A stretch of DNA of 60,652 nt, from positions 88,328-148,979 of the forward strand of contig JBBBWG010026867.1 of the NCBI GenBank assembly GCA_037176905.1, written 5' to 3'. A model generated the notes under the pieces. It was not told the origin of the DNA and searched no databases. It worked only from the letters and a program-made list of their open reading frames with translations. The DNA is from Azolla pinnata (taxonomy: Eukaryota; Streptophyta; Polypodiopsida; Salviniales; Salviniaceae). Positions within the stretch are counted from its first letter, which is position 1. Every line of letters starts with the position of its first letter. The translations under genes and the position numbers were made by a program. This document shows positions 24,574-40,895 of this stretch, in pieces.

Positions 24574-26276
24574 GAAGGCAGAAAACAAAAAAAAACATTG
24601 AAAAGAGCTCCTAATAACACATACACCAAACCAAGCAAGGCAGTATATGGAGATCCTTAAGATGGGAGCCCTTACAAAAACCCATTCCACCATTCACTAA
24701 TGTTTCTTTTGTTCCTTTTCTTTTCTTTTGTTTTCTTTTGTTGTTGGGGGGGGGAGAGAGATTTGAGGTTTGTGTGTGGAAAAGAAAAGTTCCTTCCTGA
24801 CTTTTTTATGTTTGCTTTCATTTTGTAAAGTCCTGTTGTAAAGAGTTATGGCTGTCGGTTTTCGACAGGAAGCAAAAGACAGAACAGGGGAAAAAAAAAA
24901 AAAATCGAAAGGAAAAGAGAGGCTATACCATGGTATGCCTTTTCTCAGAGAAACCCATTGCAAAATAGCATGTTTCATTTTTAATACAAACCGTTGTGCT
25001 GATTCTGCGTCTCATATAACTTGCCGTAGTTTCTCTTTTTAAAATATGAAATGGGATCTGGAGACCACCTGTGATGGTTGACTTGTTTGTATGTGGAGAT
25101 GGGGATTGAGTGCTTTCTTTCAGTGTTTTCTTTCTTGCACTGCTGTATTTTGTATCTGTGTGTGTCCATGCTCAAGTGTTTCTTTCTCAATGCTCATGGC
25201 TGTGCATCAAAACTAAATGCTGCTCTGGCTGAATGATGCATTAACAGTCAGATATTTCTCTCTATCTTTTGCCTGAATTGATGCAGCCATTGCCCCACTG
25301 TAATAGTCAAAGCCATTCTGTTAGCCTGAATTGATGTACAAATTTTGACAGCATCCCAACATTCTACTAATCCACTTTCATTTACCATTTCTACAATCCC
25401 CAAACCTTCAAGCTAGATCCATTTACTCACGACTAACCACTTTTCTTTGACCTCTACTAATCCATCAGTCAGACTCACCTTTTTTTTGCATAGGAAATAC
25501 GTGCTCTTGTCATCGTAAATCCCATTGTTGTTTGCATTAGACTCGGAAAATCTTGTTGAGGTTCATCTTGAAATCTGCTCATTTTCATGCTGCCTTTCCA
25601 TTTTTTCTGCTCATTTTCATCTTGAAATCTTGTTGAGGTTCATCTTGAAATCTGCTCATCTTGAAAATCTTGTTGAGGTTCATCAAAATTGTTTTGCAAG
25701 GATATACAAGTATTCGATATCTTCTGTTGCTATGTGTTTTGGAAGGACAGTTCAAAAGAGGCCCACAATTTCTCGGCATTATCTCAAATAATGTTGAAGG
25801 ATTTAAATGAAGCTTTGAGCCCCCAACAGATTATTGGAAGTATGAATGAACATTGGATAAAAAGGAAGACCCGCAAAATAATATCCAATGCTCATTCAGA
25901 GATTGATTTGTTACCATTTCATAGTACCATCACATGCTTTAACCTGCGCATTTCATTACAGCACTTAACTAAATATCACAAACAACCATATTGAGTAACT
26001 AGCATAGTGTGTTAAGTTTACACAGATCATTCCTTGGAGCACATTATGCTTTGAAGAACTATTATGAGAGGAGCACTTTCCACAGCAAGAGCTCATTTTC
26101 TCATATGTGTTTTCAATCACTCATCTTAGGATCCCGAATTTCTTCTTCATCAAGGTACCAAGAAAATGATTTTGGATGTCCAGCATTAAATCAATCCTGA
26201 ACATCAATAAATTAGTATTGTTTTCTTTACTTCATCTATAGGAGGTTGACCTTTATCAAATATACTAAGAATGTCC
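24574..26276. other. Convergent 3' regions of TPS1 and AAE13
   Basis: No gene is seen. The left part is probably TPS1 3' untranslated sequence. A short tandem repeat at about 25546-25690 (units carrying TCTTGTTGAGGTTCATC and GAAATCTGCTCAT, three or more times) lies near the middle. The right end abuts the AAE13 stop codon. Confidence 0.5.
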
Positions 26277-29200
26277 TCATCTTTGAGCTTCTGGATTCAT
26301 TAACAATCTCTTGAGCTCTTTCTTGTTGACCTAATAAAAGTCAGAGATGCCTTATTAGTAGCTTGTAAAAAATCCAATCTACATCCTTTCTTCTCTCTTT
26401 TCTTATTAACACTATACCTTGCCCATTGCATTCCGAGGAATGGCATCCCAAATTTTCAACTTTGCTGGGGTCTGTGAGGATAAAAAAAGCATCCCTTTTA
26501 TAAAACCATAAGTGCAGAACAAGAAAATATACCAGATGAATCAACAATAAGGTTTAGAGCAATTCATTTGTGAGAAAATTTAGTGAAAATCATGTTAGTC
26601 AGGGAGTGAAAATCTCACTGTACAAGGCTTACCTTGTACAGAGGGGAGATATCTCTATCTTTCACACTACAACCAACAATGCTATAGACAGTAGTACTAG
26701 AGCAGGCAACACTATAGGTGGCAACAAACTACCGAAATGTAATTGTTAACAACTGGTATGCAAATTTGTCGATTTGAATAGGACATTGTTTTCAAAAAGT
26801 GTAGAAGGCAATCGCACCCACTCACTTTCAACGTGCATATCAAAATAAGTACATACCTTGTAGGGAGCCAATCTTTCTTTGGCCCATGCTCGTAGCTGGC
26901 GTAATGTCAATGAAGAACCTACCTTACCATTAGATTCACATTTAGCTTCATCTTTCAATACCACAACTGCACACACAACTTCCCCAAAATAGTTGTCAGG
27001 TAGTCCTAGAATGACACACTCTGCTATAGCTGGATGCTGCAAAATAGCATAGTGGACTATTTTTAACAATGAATATGACTTGGTCTCTTTCATTACCATT
27101 CCTCATTCAAATGCCTTTACCTCAAGAAGAACCGCTTCTATCTCTAATGCAGATAATTTATATCCAGCAACCTTCAATATATCGACACTAGTTCCTTCTC
27201 CAAAAAAAGAGTTTAGAATAATATGTAAAAGAGCATTCTGAAACAATGAAACTATATTACAAACTAGCCACCATGGGGTCCTGTGCTAGAATTGAGTTCC
27301 AAGTGTTGAATATGGAAAATAACAAGCACATACTTCCTAAAATAATGTAGTAGCCATCATCATCAATAGTGGCTGAATCGCCCGTCTTAAAATAGCCGTC
27401 TTCAGTGAAAGCATCATTTGTGACCTACATAAATCAAACACCTCATTTTCTTATCTTCTAATAAACTTACTTTTTCAAACTTCTGTCAAGAGAGAAGATT
27501 GAATCAACACTTTTTCAAACTTCGAAGTTTCTTTGAATACATACAACTTCTAAAACCTACTTTTAGACAGTAAAGAAGATGCTAGGGATGGATTAAAAGG
27601 TCAAGTGGCATAGCCCAAAGCTTGGAAAGTGTGAAGAATATATATATATACATTTCTCAAATGCTTGGTATGTTTGAGTTAAAATTTGAAACCACTACAA
27701 TTTTGTCTTAATAGGATCTTTAGATCATGGCCATGAAGATGGTGGAATAGAAACCATACTATATATGACCGAGAAACTATAAATGGTTTGACGTAATAGC
27801 AAGGAAATAAAAACACATTGGTTTATGGAGAACATAAAGCATTGAATATATCATAATTTCCACACAAACAGATAATGCAATTCAGTAAGAGATCACCTGC
27901 ATCACTATTTTACCCAATTCTAAATGATCAAATTTCAAATGAGAAAGTTTTGGTGTGATTCCCCTCCTAGAGTTTTGTAATGCTAAAGCAGTAAAATTTG
28001 GGCCAAAATGCACAAACTTTCCAAAATTCACTATGTGATGGCATGTGGACAGCAGTATATGTTTTGCAAGGGCTTGCCCAGAATTTAGTTTTATTTCTAT
28101 ACAATAAATTTAGCATATCTTACTGCATACAAAGCATGTTTATACTTTATAAATAGTGGCTAGCTGCATACACAGGCAGTCCAGCATTATCATTCATGAA
28201 TATATATAAATTTAATCAAAAAGAGGTTTCAAACAAGACAGACCTCTGGTTTCTGCCAATATTCTTTGAACATGGATGGACTCTTCACCTGCAATTCCCC
28301 CACACCAGGAACAGCAGCATCATCTTCAACTATTCTCACCTGGCAGTTTTGTCTGCTCAAATCAGCCACAGAAGAGCTTCCTCTGTCCTTTATAATGGAA
28401 AATTATAGTGGTTATCTTTGGCACCTGAACCCCTGGTAAAGGTTTGCCTACTGTACCCACTTTCCTTGCTCCATGATAAGGATTTGATAATCCCATTCCA
28501 AACTGTCTTGACGTGGTAGAGAGAAAATTGAATCGCAAATGCATAATCTTTTGACAAGGATACCAATAGATAACTCACCTCTGTCATTCCGTATCTCTCC
28601 AACAGTTGATGCCCTGTCACCAACTCCCATTCTTTTTGGATAGGCTGAGGAAGAGCAGATGATCCACACATCTGTGTTTTAGTTTCTACAGTTAGTACAT
28701 GAAGACTGAATCGAAATATAGGTAAAATCCTGTGGGATATCGCCTTTGATTTAATTTGTGACAGTATCAACAATTCCATCAAATCATCACACTCGTTTTC
28801 CAATTGTCCTGAATATTGAATTTTATCTTGCATTCCTCTTTTTCTATCCAACAACAAACATAGCCAGCCTAATGCAGATCCCAGGTTTATTGAATCACTG
28901 ATTACAAGTGATCTTAATCATAACCGACATTTAAACAAAGCTCACAGCAAAAAGGCCAGTACAACAGCCTCTTAACAAACCATAAGGCGTAGATGTTGAG
29001 CAGCCAATGCAGCCACTTCCTTTGCATCTTCATCCATCCCTCTATATTCTTTCAGCAAGTAGGCATACATCGAAGGGACCTGTAACAAATTCACAAAAGC
29101 CTTTACATGAAACCAAAGCTGTGATAATTGTGACTTCTGTCAAAAGTCTGAAGGCTGCTGAAATAATCACCCCAGTGAATACTGAGATAGCATCAATATC

Positions 29201-31490
29201 CTTAATGCCACCTTTACTGTATGATCGTGACCATCGTTTCCACACAGTGCTTGCAGTAAATTTTGGTGAAAATTCAACCTTGAAAGAAAGATACATGTTC
29301 ACTCAGACAGTCGAAGTCTTCTATTTGATTGAAAGCTGCCCAACAAAATTGCAGGTCTTCCATATGTAAATTTTGACAAATCGGAATTTCTTATCCATGA
29401 GATACCATACACAAGAAAAATTAACAAAAAGCAAACCTAGCTCTTACGGTGGCTCCGACAAAAAGAGGTGACAGGAGACAATTGAAAAGTCCATGAACGT
29501 CTGTGTTAAATATAAAGTGGAACAAATATGGAATGGAGCTTATATAGTACGAAAATAGCAGAATTGTAGATTGATAAAATTGATCACAGGATACGATGAA
29601 GTGGAAGACAGTGAAGGAACCGATCATTGCTAGTATACCCCCAAGCCTCACTTAACATCTTGACCTGTAATGAGAAAACATGAGACAGTTACTCGCACTA
29701 AAAATCATGCCAATAACAATAATCTCAAGAAAAACTCAAAGAGGAAAATAAAGCAAAAACAGGAAGAAAACATGTTTTGCATATCAGCACAGGGCACTAG
29801 ATCGATCAAATACAAAAGGAATGACCCCAGGTAGATCAGGGAGAGAAACTAGAGGAATGAGAGGAGAGATCCATTATCGTTCACATTTCAGATAACCTCC
29901 ATGGAGATTGAGTGAGAAGAAGCTTCCATCATTTTGAAATGATACCAAATTAACGAGTTCTGAATGCCTATCCTTCTCTACAATTTGTATTTACGAGTAT
30001 TATCTCGAAGCACAGTACTTCTTAGATACTTTTTCACAATTTAAGCACTTCTACACTTAATTGACCATTGCCTCTCTTAAAAGTGGTTTCTCTTAGCAAA
30101 AGCTCAAGTTGAATAATAGTCACCACCTGCGCATTCATCCCAGAATGAGTATGAACTACTCCCTTCGGCTTGCCTGTAGTTCCACTTGTGTAGATGATCA
30201 AACCCGGAGCTTCAGCTGACATCGCAAAAAGCTATGTCTCAGCATGAGTCTCATATATCAAAACAAAAAGATGTGACATGGTACCCAGATTTACTTTGAG
30301 TACCAGCAAGTCTATTCACTTGATCCAGCATTTCTTCATAAGATGTTCCGTTCGTTTTTTGGCTTTCATCCTGCCGGAAGGCTGGGATTTGTGGTAGAAG
30401 ATAGAAGTCCGATAAAGACTTTTTAGAGACTTCTAGTAATTGTTCTTGATGATCTTCGGTACCAAGCACTAAAGATACACCCTGCCATAGATATTGATTT
30501 TCTTTCAAATATCCAAGAACGCTCATCAATCAATTTTAAAATTTGTGAAATGTTGGAGGACTTTGGAAACATCCCATAGGTTAAACCACCTATCATCCAT
30601 TTATATTACACTGAATATTCTTAACAATCCGTCAAAATACTCTTCCGATCCTATAACATTCTTTACAACCATCGACTTTTTGTGAGAACCTGTTCAACCC
30701 TTTCGAAAAAATCTAAAATCCACCTAATATTCTTCAAACTCGCTAAGTACTCTCGAACGAAATCTACAGAGTACTCTAGAAACCCACCTAATGTTCTTGA
30801 TAATATGCCACCCAATATTCTCAAAACCCAATTGGTGCATTTCTCTGGGAACCCACGAAATACTTACAGCATCAGAGAGCACATGCAAGAGCTCTGAGTT
30901 GGGGTAACCCAAAGCAAGTGGAACTGCAGTGCCTCGACACAACCAAGTTGCCCACATTCCAACTACGAATTGAGCGCTTGGTTTTGCAATAATACCGATT
31001 CGAGGGAAATCTATATTATATCTCTTTGCAGAAGAAGAATGAGAAAAACCATATGCGAGGCCAACCTCTCTTTCGCCCTTGTTTGTCTTCTCTATCACCT
31101 ACCACAAATAAGCATTGGAAACAAGATTTTGGAAATTCTTCATGCATAACACAGAACACCGTAACCAAAAGTAGCAAAACAAGGTGCAATACTCGAAGCA
31201 AAATGCAAACTTGACCACGGTAAACATGAAGGGAAGAATACCCGGTGGCAAAACCCAGAGGAAATAGACAAATACATAGAAAACCCAAAAATAAAAACAG
31301 AATACAAATATATCCCCAATGTAAAAAAACACACCTGCTTCTTGTTGGACAGGAACAGCTTGAGGTCCGAAGAGATGGAGAAAGCAGATTGCAACAGCTG
31401 TGCATATGTGTAAGAAGACTCTTCCAAGGAGATTGCCAGAGCGCTCTGAGCTTTCAGTCTCAGATTCACTGCTGCTCTGATGACATCCAT
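26277..31490 (-). CDS. AAE13: Malonyl-CoA synthetase, AAE13-like acyl-activating enzyme
   Basis: Sixteen exons in transcript order: 31490-31335, 31023-30868, 30481-30295, 30215-30127, 29664-29595, 29500-29448, 29278-29171, 29079-28981, 28671-28579, 28502-28425, 28339-28244, 27424-27334, 27197-27121, 27036-26857, 26471-26418, 26330-26277. Spliced product is 546 aa, in frame throughout and full length for the family. It belongs to the AMP-forming synthetase family: P-loop [11 protein letters not shown] (175-185), LPLHHVHG (216-223), ERYGMTE (331-337), [12 protein letters not shown] hinge region, and C-terminal PRNAMGK with the catalytic Lys 529. Overall it follows Arabidopsis AAE13, which activates malonate to malonyl-CoA with ATP. 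The first exon starts MDVIRAAVN and shows no obvious organelle presequence, so the predicted product is cytosolic. The least certain borders are exon 2 (acceptor CAAAG) and exon 13. Confidence 0.95.
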
Positions 31491-31617
31491 GGCAAAGGGT
31501 GAAGGGCAAAATTTGGTTGGGCTACGTTTGAAAGATCAATGTGGAGCTGGTAAGGAGAGATTGGCAACAACCAAAACCCAATTCTGCATGGTTGCAAATT
31601 ATGCCTTTCTTACCTTG

Positions 31618-31668
31618 AACACTAGACCTAAACCCTAACCCTAGCCCTAACCCTAACCCTAACCTATG
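31618..31668. promoter_or_regulatory. Telomere-like CCCTAA repeats upstream of AAE13
   Basis: Five or six imperfect units of CCCTAA (CTAAACCCTAACCCTAGCCC and onward) lie 130-180 bp upstream of the AAE13 start, on the promoter side. They may be telo-box regulatory sites or a small interstitial telomere-like insertion. The plant telomere unit is usually CCCTAAA, so this is not a perfect match. Confidence 0.6.
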
Positions 31669-32446
31669 TCTTTTGTGAAGCCTAGTTCCACATGTCTCAA
31701 ATCCAATGCACAATGTGGTTTTCGTCGTAGATGTCGCTCAATTCCGTGCTCGAATTCAACTTTCAAATTCCTTCTCGATTTCGTCATTCTAGTGATGAAG
31801 CTCATGTGTTGTTTCTCGTATATGGACAAGCCATCGGTGTTCTTCCGCATTGGACGGATCGAGCCATCAACGTTCTGGATAAGTCATCGGTGTTTCTTTC
31901 ACACCAGACTCGATCCTTGCGCCCAATTTGCCAAGAAAATAGACCATGTCCTGTTTCAATTCTAGGTTTGAAGGTGCATTCATGGGATAGTGTTTAAGCA
32001 GTGTCATCTGAGAGAAATTTGTCATTGTCATTTAGTCTGCCTAGCTGTTTGCCCTGAGGGTCATCACATCCTAGGATGGAGCACCATTGGATTAGAATCA
32101 TAATGAAATGCGACCATTCTAGTACTAAGCAAGTGCCGAAAATCAAAATATTAGGAAGCCCAAATTGAAATGCTTTGGATCGAATCTTGTGGGCACACAC
32201 GAGAAAGTAAGCGATAAATTCCTGTTCAGCGGTGTAGTTTTACACCACTATTATCAGCATGAACTTCTCATGGATTAGGAGAGTAGATTTTGTTTGGGCT
32301 TGTATAGTTTTTCCCTTTCAATGAGATTGACGGAATCCATGGGTGGAAGTCAAGCCACCAATACTATGGCTTTCAAGAACAAGGGCCACAAATGCAGCAG
32401 GTTTTCCCATTCTTAAAGCCGCATTGTGTTCATTGTTCATAGAGAT
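31669..32446. other. Intergenic DNA between PPR 3' flank and AAE13 promoter
   Basis: No gene is recognised. Short frames on both strands do not resemble known proteins. Confidence 0.45.
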
Positions 32447-33003
32447 TGTATATCTCCTATTTTTGGTCTTGTAAGCCATTTGATCCTGTCCGCGTTCTTC
32501 CTCATTCGTTTCCAACTGATTACGATCTTTGGAAGGCCTAATTCAAAGTGTTGGATCCCAATAACTGACAGATGAAAGTTCCTCATCGTCGAGATTGTAG
32601 ATCTCCTGTTTTTGGTCTTGCAAGCCATTTGATCCTCTCAGCATTCTTCCTCATTCGTTTCCAACCGATTACAATCTTTGGAAGGCCTGGTTCAAAAGTG
32701 TTTGGATCCCGATAACTGACAATGAATCTTTACATGTCTTTCTTTTGCTAACAGCAGCATTTGGATTCCTCGCACATTGCCCATTATTGCCGCAGATTTG
32801 ACACAGCTAAGATGCTGGACACAGCATGCTTCCTCATTCGTTTCCAGCCGATTACAATCTTTGGAAGGCCTAGTTCAAAGTGTTTTGGATCCCAATAACT
32901 GACAATGAATCTTTACATGTCTTTCTTTTGCTAACAGCAGCATTTGGATTCCTAGCACATTTCCCATTATTGCCGCAGATCTGACACGGCTAAGATGCTG
33001 GAC
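32447..33003. repeat. Tandem duplication covering the PPR gene's 3' end
   Basis: Three copies of a block starting CTTCCTCATTCGTTTCCA begin at 32497, 32646 and 32829. The first interval is 149 bp and also repeats the upstream phrase TTTTTGGTCTTG.AAGCCATT. The second is 183 bp and includes TTTGCTAACAGCAGCATTTG and GCTAAGATGCTGGAC. The PPR stop codon and last few codons (32990 to about 33003) lie in the right-hand copy, and a decayed counterpart of that end sits at about 32808-32821. Confidence 0.9.
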
Positions 33004-35512
33004 CCAATCTGGATCTTAGAGCAGCCACATGCTCAAAGGCCTCCTTGCCGAGTTTCGCATGCCCCCACTTTCTACAAGCATCCAACAATGCTATCCACGG
33101 AACGAGGCTAGCACAAAACGACGAGTTCCTGATCGTTGCAGCTGCCTCGCATAACTGACCAGCACGGCCGAGAAGATCAACGATGCAAGCAAAGTGTTCC
33201 AGGACCGGAACCATGCCATGATTCCGGCTCATGCCCTCAAAAAACGTACAGCTTCTACGAATCAGCCCATTCCGGCTACATGCATTCAGAACAAGGATAT
33301 AGGTGATCATTCCAGGCTTTATACCTCCAGCTAATATGCATTGAAATATCTCAAACACCTTCTCGCTTTCTCCGCTGCGTGCATATCCACCGATCAGCGA
33401 ATTCCATGAAACAAGGTCCCGAGCTTGGAGCTTATCGAAAACATCACGTGAGGCTGCAATCGAGCCGCATTTGGCATACATATCGACTAGTGCATTGCCT
33501 AAATTGGAATCTTCTTTGAGCAATCCTCTTTTGACAATCTCAGAATGCATATCGCTGCCCCGATGTAGGGTACCTAGAAGACAGCAAGCTTTCAAGCCAC
33601 CCAGCAACGTGGTGGAGTCGGGAGAGACTCCCTCCATCCTCATCTGATCGAATCTTTTGATAGCTTCTTCGCCTTGTTCTTGATCAGAATACCCAGAAAT
33701 CAAAGTATTCCATGTGACAACATCTCTGATTTGGAGCTTGTTGAATGCCTGTTGTGCTTCTACGAGAAACCCACACTTAGCATACATATCAACCAATGAG
33801 TTGCTGATGTTAACATGTACATCCCCTCCCACGAACTCTCTTTCCATTCCAGCCTCAGCGAGTATTTCTCGTCCTTTATTTGGATCTCCTATGTCGCTAC
33901 AAGCTTTGAGACCACAAAGAAGTGTAATCAGGTTGGGGGAAATGCTTTGAAGTTGCATCATTTCTAACAATTTAAGCGCTCGATCCGAACGTCCAGAGTT
34001 CACCCATCCCCCGATTAGTGTAGTCCACGTGACCACATCCTTCGTTGACAGCTCAATGAAAACCTCTTGTGCTTTCTCGACATGACCACATTTAACATAC
34101 ATATCCACTAACGTGTTTCCGATGACAAGATCAGTTTCTAATAACCCGCTTCGGGATATCTCAGCATGTATTGCTTTGCCCGTATCAATGGCTTGTATAG
34201 CGCCACAAGCTTTCAAAAGGCTAGCATAAGTGACAATGTCAGGAGAGAAACCCTCACTTTGCATCCATTTATAAAGCTCAAGAGCTTCTTCACCGTGTCC
34301 ATTTTCGCAGTATCCAGCAATAAGCACATTCCATGAGGCTGTATCTTTCTTGGAGATACTATTGAATACAAGTTGTGCATCATTAAGGAATCCATGTCTT
34401 GCATAGAATCCGACCAAAGCATTTGCAATGGCAGGTTCTTCTTCAACTAATCCTTTGCACTCAAGTTCCTGATGTGTTTCTTGACCCTTCATTACAGCCC
34501 CGAGTGTGCTACTGCATGCTTTAAGAATGGAAACATATGTAACTGCATTGGGAGGTATTCCCTCAGTTACCATCTTTTCAAAACATTTCAATGCTTTCTC
34601 GGAATGACCGTTTTCCACATATCCTGAAATAAAGGCCGTCCACAAGATGACATTTCTCACCCTAGTTTTATTGAACACTTCCTGTGATCTTCTCAGCAAA
34701 CCACATTTAGCATACATGTCAATCAAGCTACTACAAATGAAACTGTTCCCTTCCAGAAAATCATTCCTACATATCTCAGAATAGATGGCTTGAGCCTCAT
34801 TGATTGCATCGATACCAATACCAGTACATGCTTTCACACTACATACATATGTCCAGGCATCAGGGATGATACCATCAACATGCATTTGTTGGAAACACAA
34901 CAATGCTGATGTGTAATATCTATGATCTGCATACCCTCCAATGAGAGAAGTCCATGTCACCACATCTCTTATGGGAAGTGAATCGAACACAGTCTGAGCT
35001 TCTATAAGCAAGCCCCATTTTGTATGCATATCAACCAATGCACTCCCAACTAATACATTTCTTCGGAATACTTCATCGACAACGACCCTGGCATGCAGTT
35101 CTTTACCTCTCTTTAAATCTCTTATTTGGCCACAAGCTTTTAATATGCAAACAAATGTCACACAATCAGGGCATATTGCTTGAAGATTCATCTGATCGAA
35201 AAGCTTGCATACTTCTATATACTCTCTTTTTTCAGTATATCCCAATATCAAAGAATTCCATGTGAACACACTCTTAGCTGAGAGGCGACAGAAGGTTTCT
35301 CGAGCTTCCCGGAAAGACCCACATTTCACATACAAATCTACCAGAAGGCTTCCAATGAAGGGATCCGCTCTAGCAGCATCGTTTCCTTCATAAATGGCAT
35401 GCAACTTAAAACCTGTTTCGAGGTCTTTTCTCTTTGTACATGCCTTCAAATGGGCCACAAATGCCTCCAAGCATAGAGAATGTGCAGAGCTTTGATGAAG
35501 GGAGGGCAGCAT
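32990..35512 (-). CDS. PLS-class pentatricopeptide repeat protein, no DYW domain
   Basis: A single-exon gene of 840 aa starting at ATG 35512. It consists of consecutive PPR helical-pair motifs in P-L-S order, with the hallmark phrases LVDMYAKCG, DVVTWTSLIGGY and SPDIVTYASLLKACG repeated about seven times. It closes with a P2-L2-S2-like stretch (HFACIVDLLGRAGQL) and the start of an E1 motif (VPWIALLDACRKWGHAKLG), then stops after about 20 more residues. A complete E/E+ region and the DYW cytidine deaminase are absent. Such proteins bind organellar RNA base by base and act in C-to-U editing or RNA processing. Target and organelle cannot be told from sequence alone. It is the only recognised gene here without introns, usual for the family. 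Its 3' end lies in a tandem repeat, so some C-terminal sequence could have been lost by rearrangement. Confidence 0.93.
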   Translation of the reverse strand: MLPSLHQSSAHSLCLEAFVAHLKACTKRKDLETGFKLHAIYEGNDAARADPFIGSLLVDLYVKCGSFREARETFCRLSAKSVFTWNSLILGYTEKREYIEVCKLFDQMNLQAICPDCVTFVCILKACGQIRDLKRGKELHARVVVDEVFRRNVLVGSALVDMHTKWGLLIEAQTVFDSLPIRDVVTWTSLIGGYADHRYYTSALLCFQQMHVDGIIPDAWTYVCSVKACTGIGIDAINEAQAIYSEICRNDFLEGNSFICSSLIDMYAKCGLLRRSQEVFNKTRVRNVILWTAFISGYVENGHSEKALKCFEKMVTEGIPPNAVTYVSILKACSSTLGAVMKGQETHQELECKGLVEEEPAIANALVGFYARHGFLNDAQLVFNSISKKDTASWNVLIAGYCENGHGEEALELYKWMQSEGFSPDIVTYASLLKACGAIQAIDTGKAIHAEISRSGLLETDLVIGNTLVDMYVKCGHVEKAQEVFIELSTKDVVTWTTLIGGWVNSGRSDRALKLLEMMQLQSISPNLITLLCGLKACSDIGDPNKGREILAEAGMEREFVGGDVHVNISNSLVDMYAKCGFLVEAQQAFNKLQIRDVVTWNTLISGYSDQEQGEEAIKRFDQMRMEGVSPDSTTLLGGLKACCLLGTLHRGSDMHSEIVKRGLLKEDSNLGNALVDMYAKCGSIAASRDVFDKLQARDLVSWNSLIGGYARSGESEKVFEIFQCILAGGIKPGMITYILVLNACSRNGLIRRSCTFFEGMSRNHGMVPVLEHFACIVDLLGRAGQLCEAAATIRNSSFCASLVPWIALLDACRKWGHAKLGKEAFEHVAALRSRLGPAS

Positions 35513-36826
35513 ACTACCTTGGTACGAATATGGGGATGCTCCTCTGCTGCTGATTCGGCCATTAAGACCAGAGGAGAGAAATGGGTGGTAAAAAACAGGG
35601 TGTGATGCTTCTTAATAGGAATTCAAGTACCATAAAGGAAGCCGTGACATGGACTTTCCCTTGGTTTCAGTACATAGATCTTAAATTGTAATGCCTTTAG
35701 TTAGTATCAGAGGTGTGATAGATTCTTCATAGATGAGCTGTTTGGCCCCAAGAATAGCCCAAGCCTGAAGCTAGCTTTCCTTTTCTTTGTACATATTCTC
35801 ATTTCTTACTATGAATCATGTGATCAGCAGTAAAACGCCACCAATTTGATGCTATTAATCTAGAATCTGCAGGTCCTTTTTTGAACTCCATGGTCAGCCT
35901 CTTGAGAACAATAAGAAATCATTTATGCTGGAATGGATTAAGTTCATCCAATGAGTTGCATAAATGCACGCATAGACTTCGCTCATGAATCCTCTTTATA
36001 TCTTTTTCATTTAGCTAACCAGTTCATATTCCCAGCTCCAAACCATATTTGCACTAGTGTCTGTATACTAGTTTATGTATACCACTCTGCTGCTTTTCAA
36101 GGGTTTTGGATTACGCGATATTAGTGGCATCTGTGGTGCAAAAAGAAACAATATCTGAGAACTTTCAAGACACGTGAGGAGTATTAGTTGATTTGGTTAC
36201 AACCAGACCCATTTGATTTCAGCACCTAGCACATTTCTTGTTGTTGATTGTGGTGGTCTTACCATTGAACTCAAGGAAGTCATCGTAAAAATGTTGACAA
36301 AAAACTTCAGTGCAACCATAGCATCCTGCCAATTCACGGCGACCATACTAAAGAATGAAACAAAATACAAATTTTCATAAGTTTGTAATAAAGCAGGATG
36401 TTTTTTCATCATGGCATCTAAACAATAAAAACATTGTTATGCACGCTTGTCATTAGGCACAACCTCACACACTTTATTACCAAAATTAGTCCAATGAAAT
36501 AAAGAATAAGATCCAACTTGCGATTGGGATTACAATATAATGCTTGTTCTCCTGTCTTGCTTAGCACGTCTCACAAGCACAGAAATAAAACCAGACATTC
36601 TCACACAGAAGAAGGAATCTAACATATAAACCAACAAGTGGGGGAAACTTTAAAAAGCATGCATAAGCCTTATATGTATGGATCGATAAACAGGTGGTTA
36701 AGTGCCTTATGCATCTCCACTCCTCTTATACACATGAACTCAAGATCTTTTCTTACATCAATCACGTCATCTATGGGAATGATCATTACCCATCTACTTC
36801 ACCATCACCATTCACCGCACCAGTGA
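35513..36826. other. Intergenic DNA between MAPK 3' end and PPR start
   Basis: AT-rich and without a recognised gene. The right part is probably the 3' untranslated region of the MAP kinase and the left part the PPR 5' leader. Confidence 0.5.

Positions 36827-40895
<4,069 letters not shown>

Noticed and set aside
36197..36412. Extra MAPK 3' exon candidate on the minus strand
   Set aside because: The kinase ends cleanly at 36827, and this frame shows no similarity to MAPK tails.
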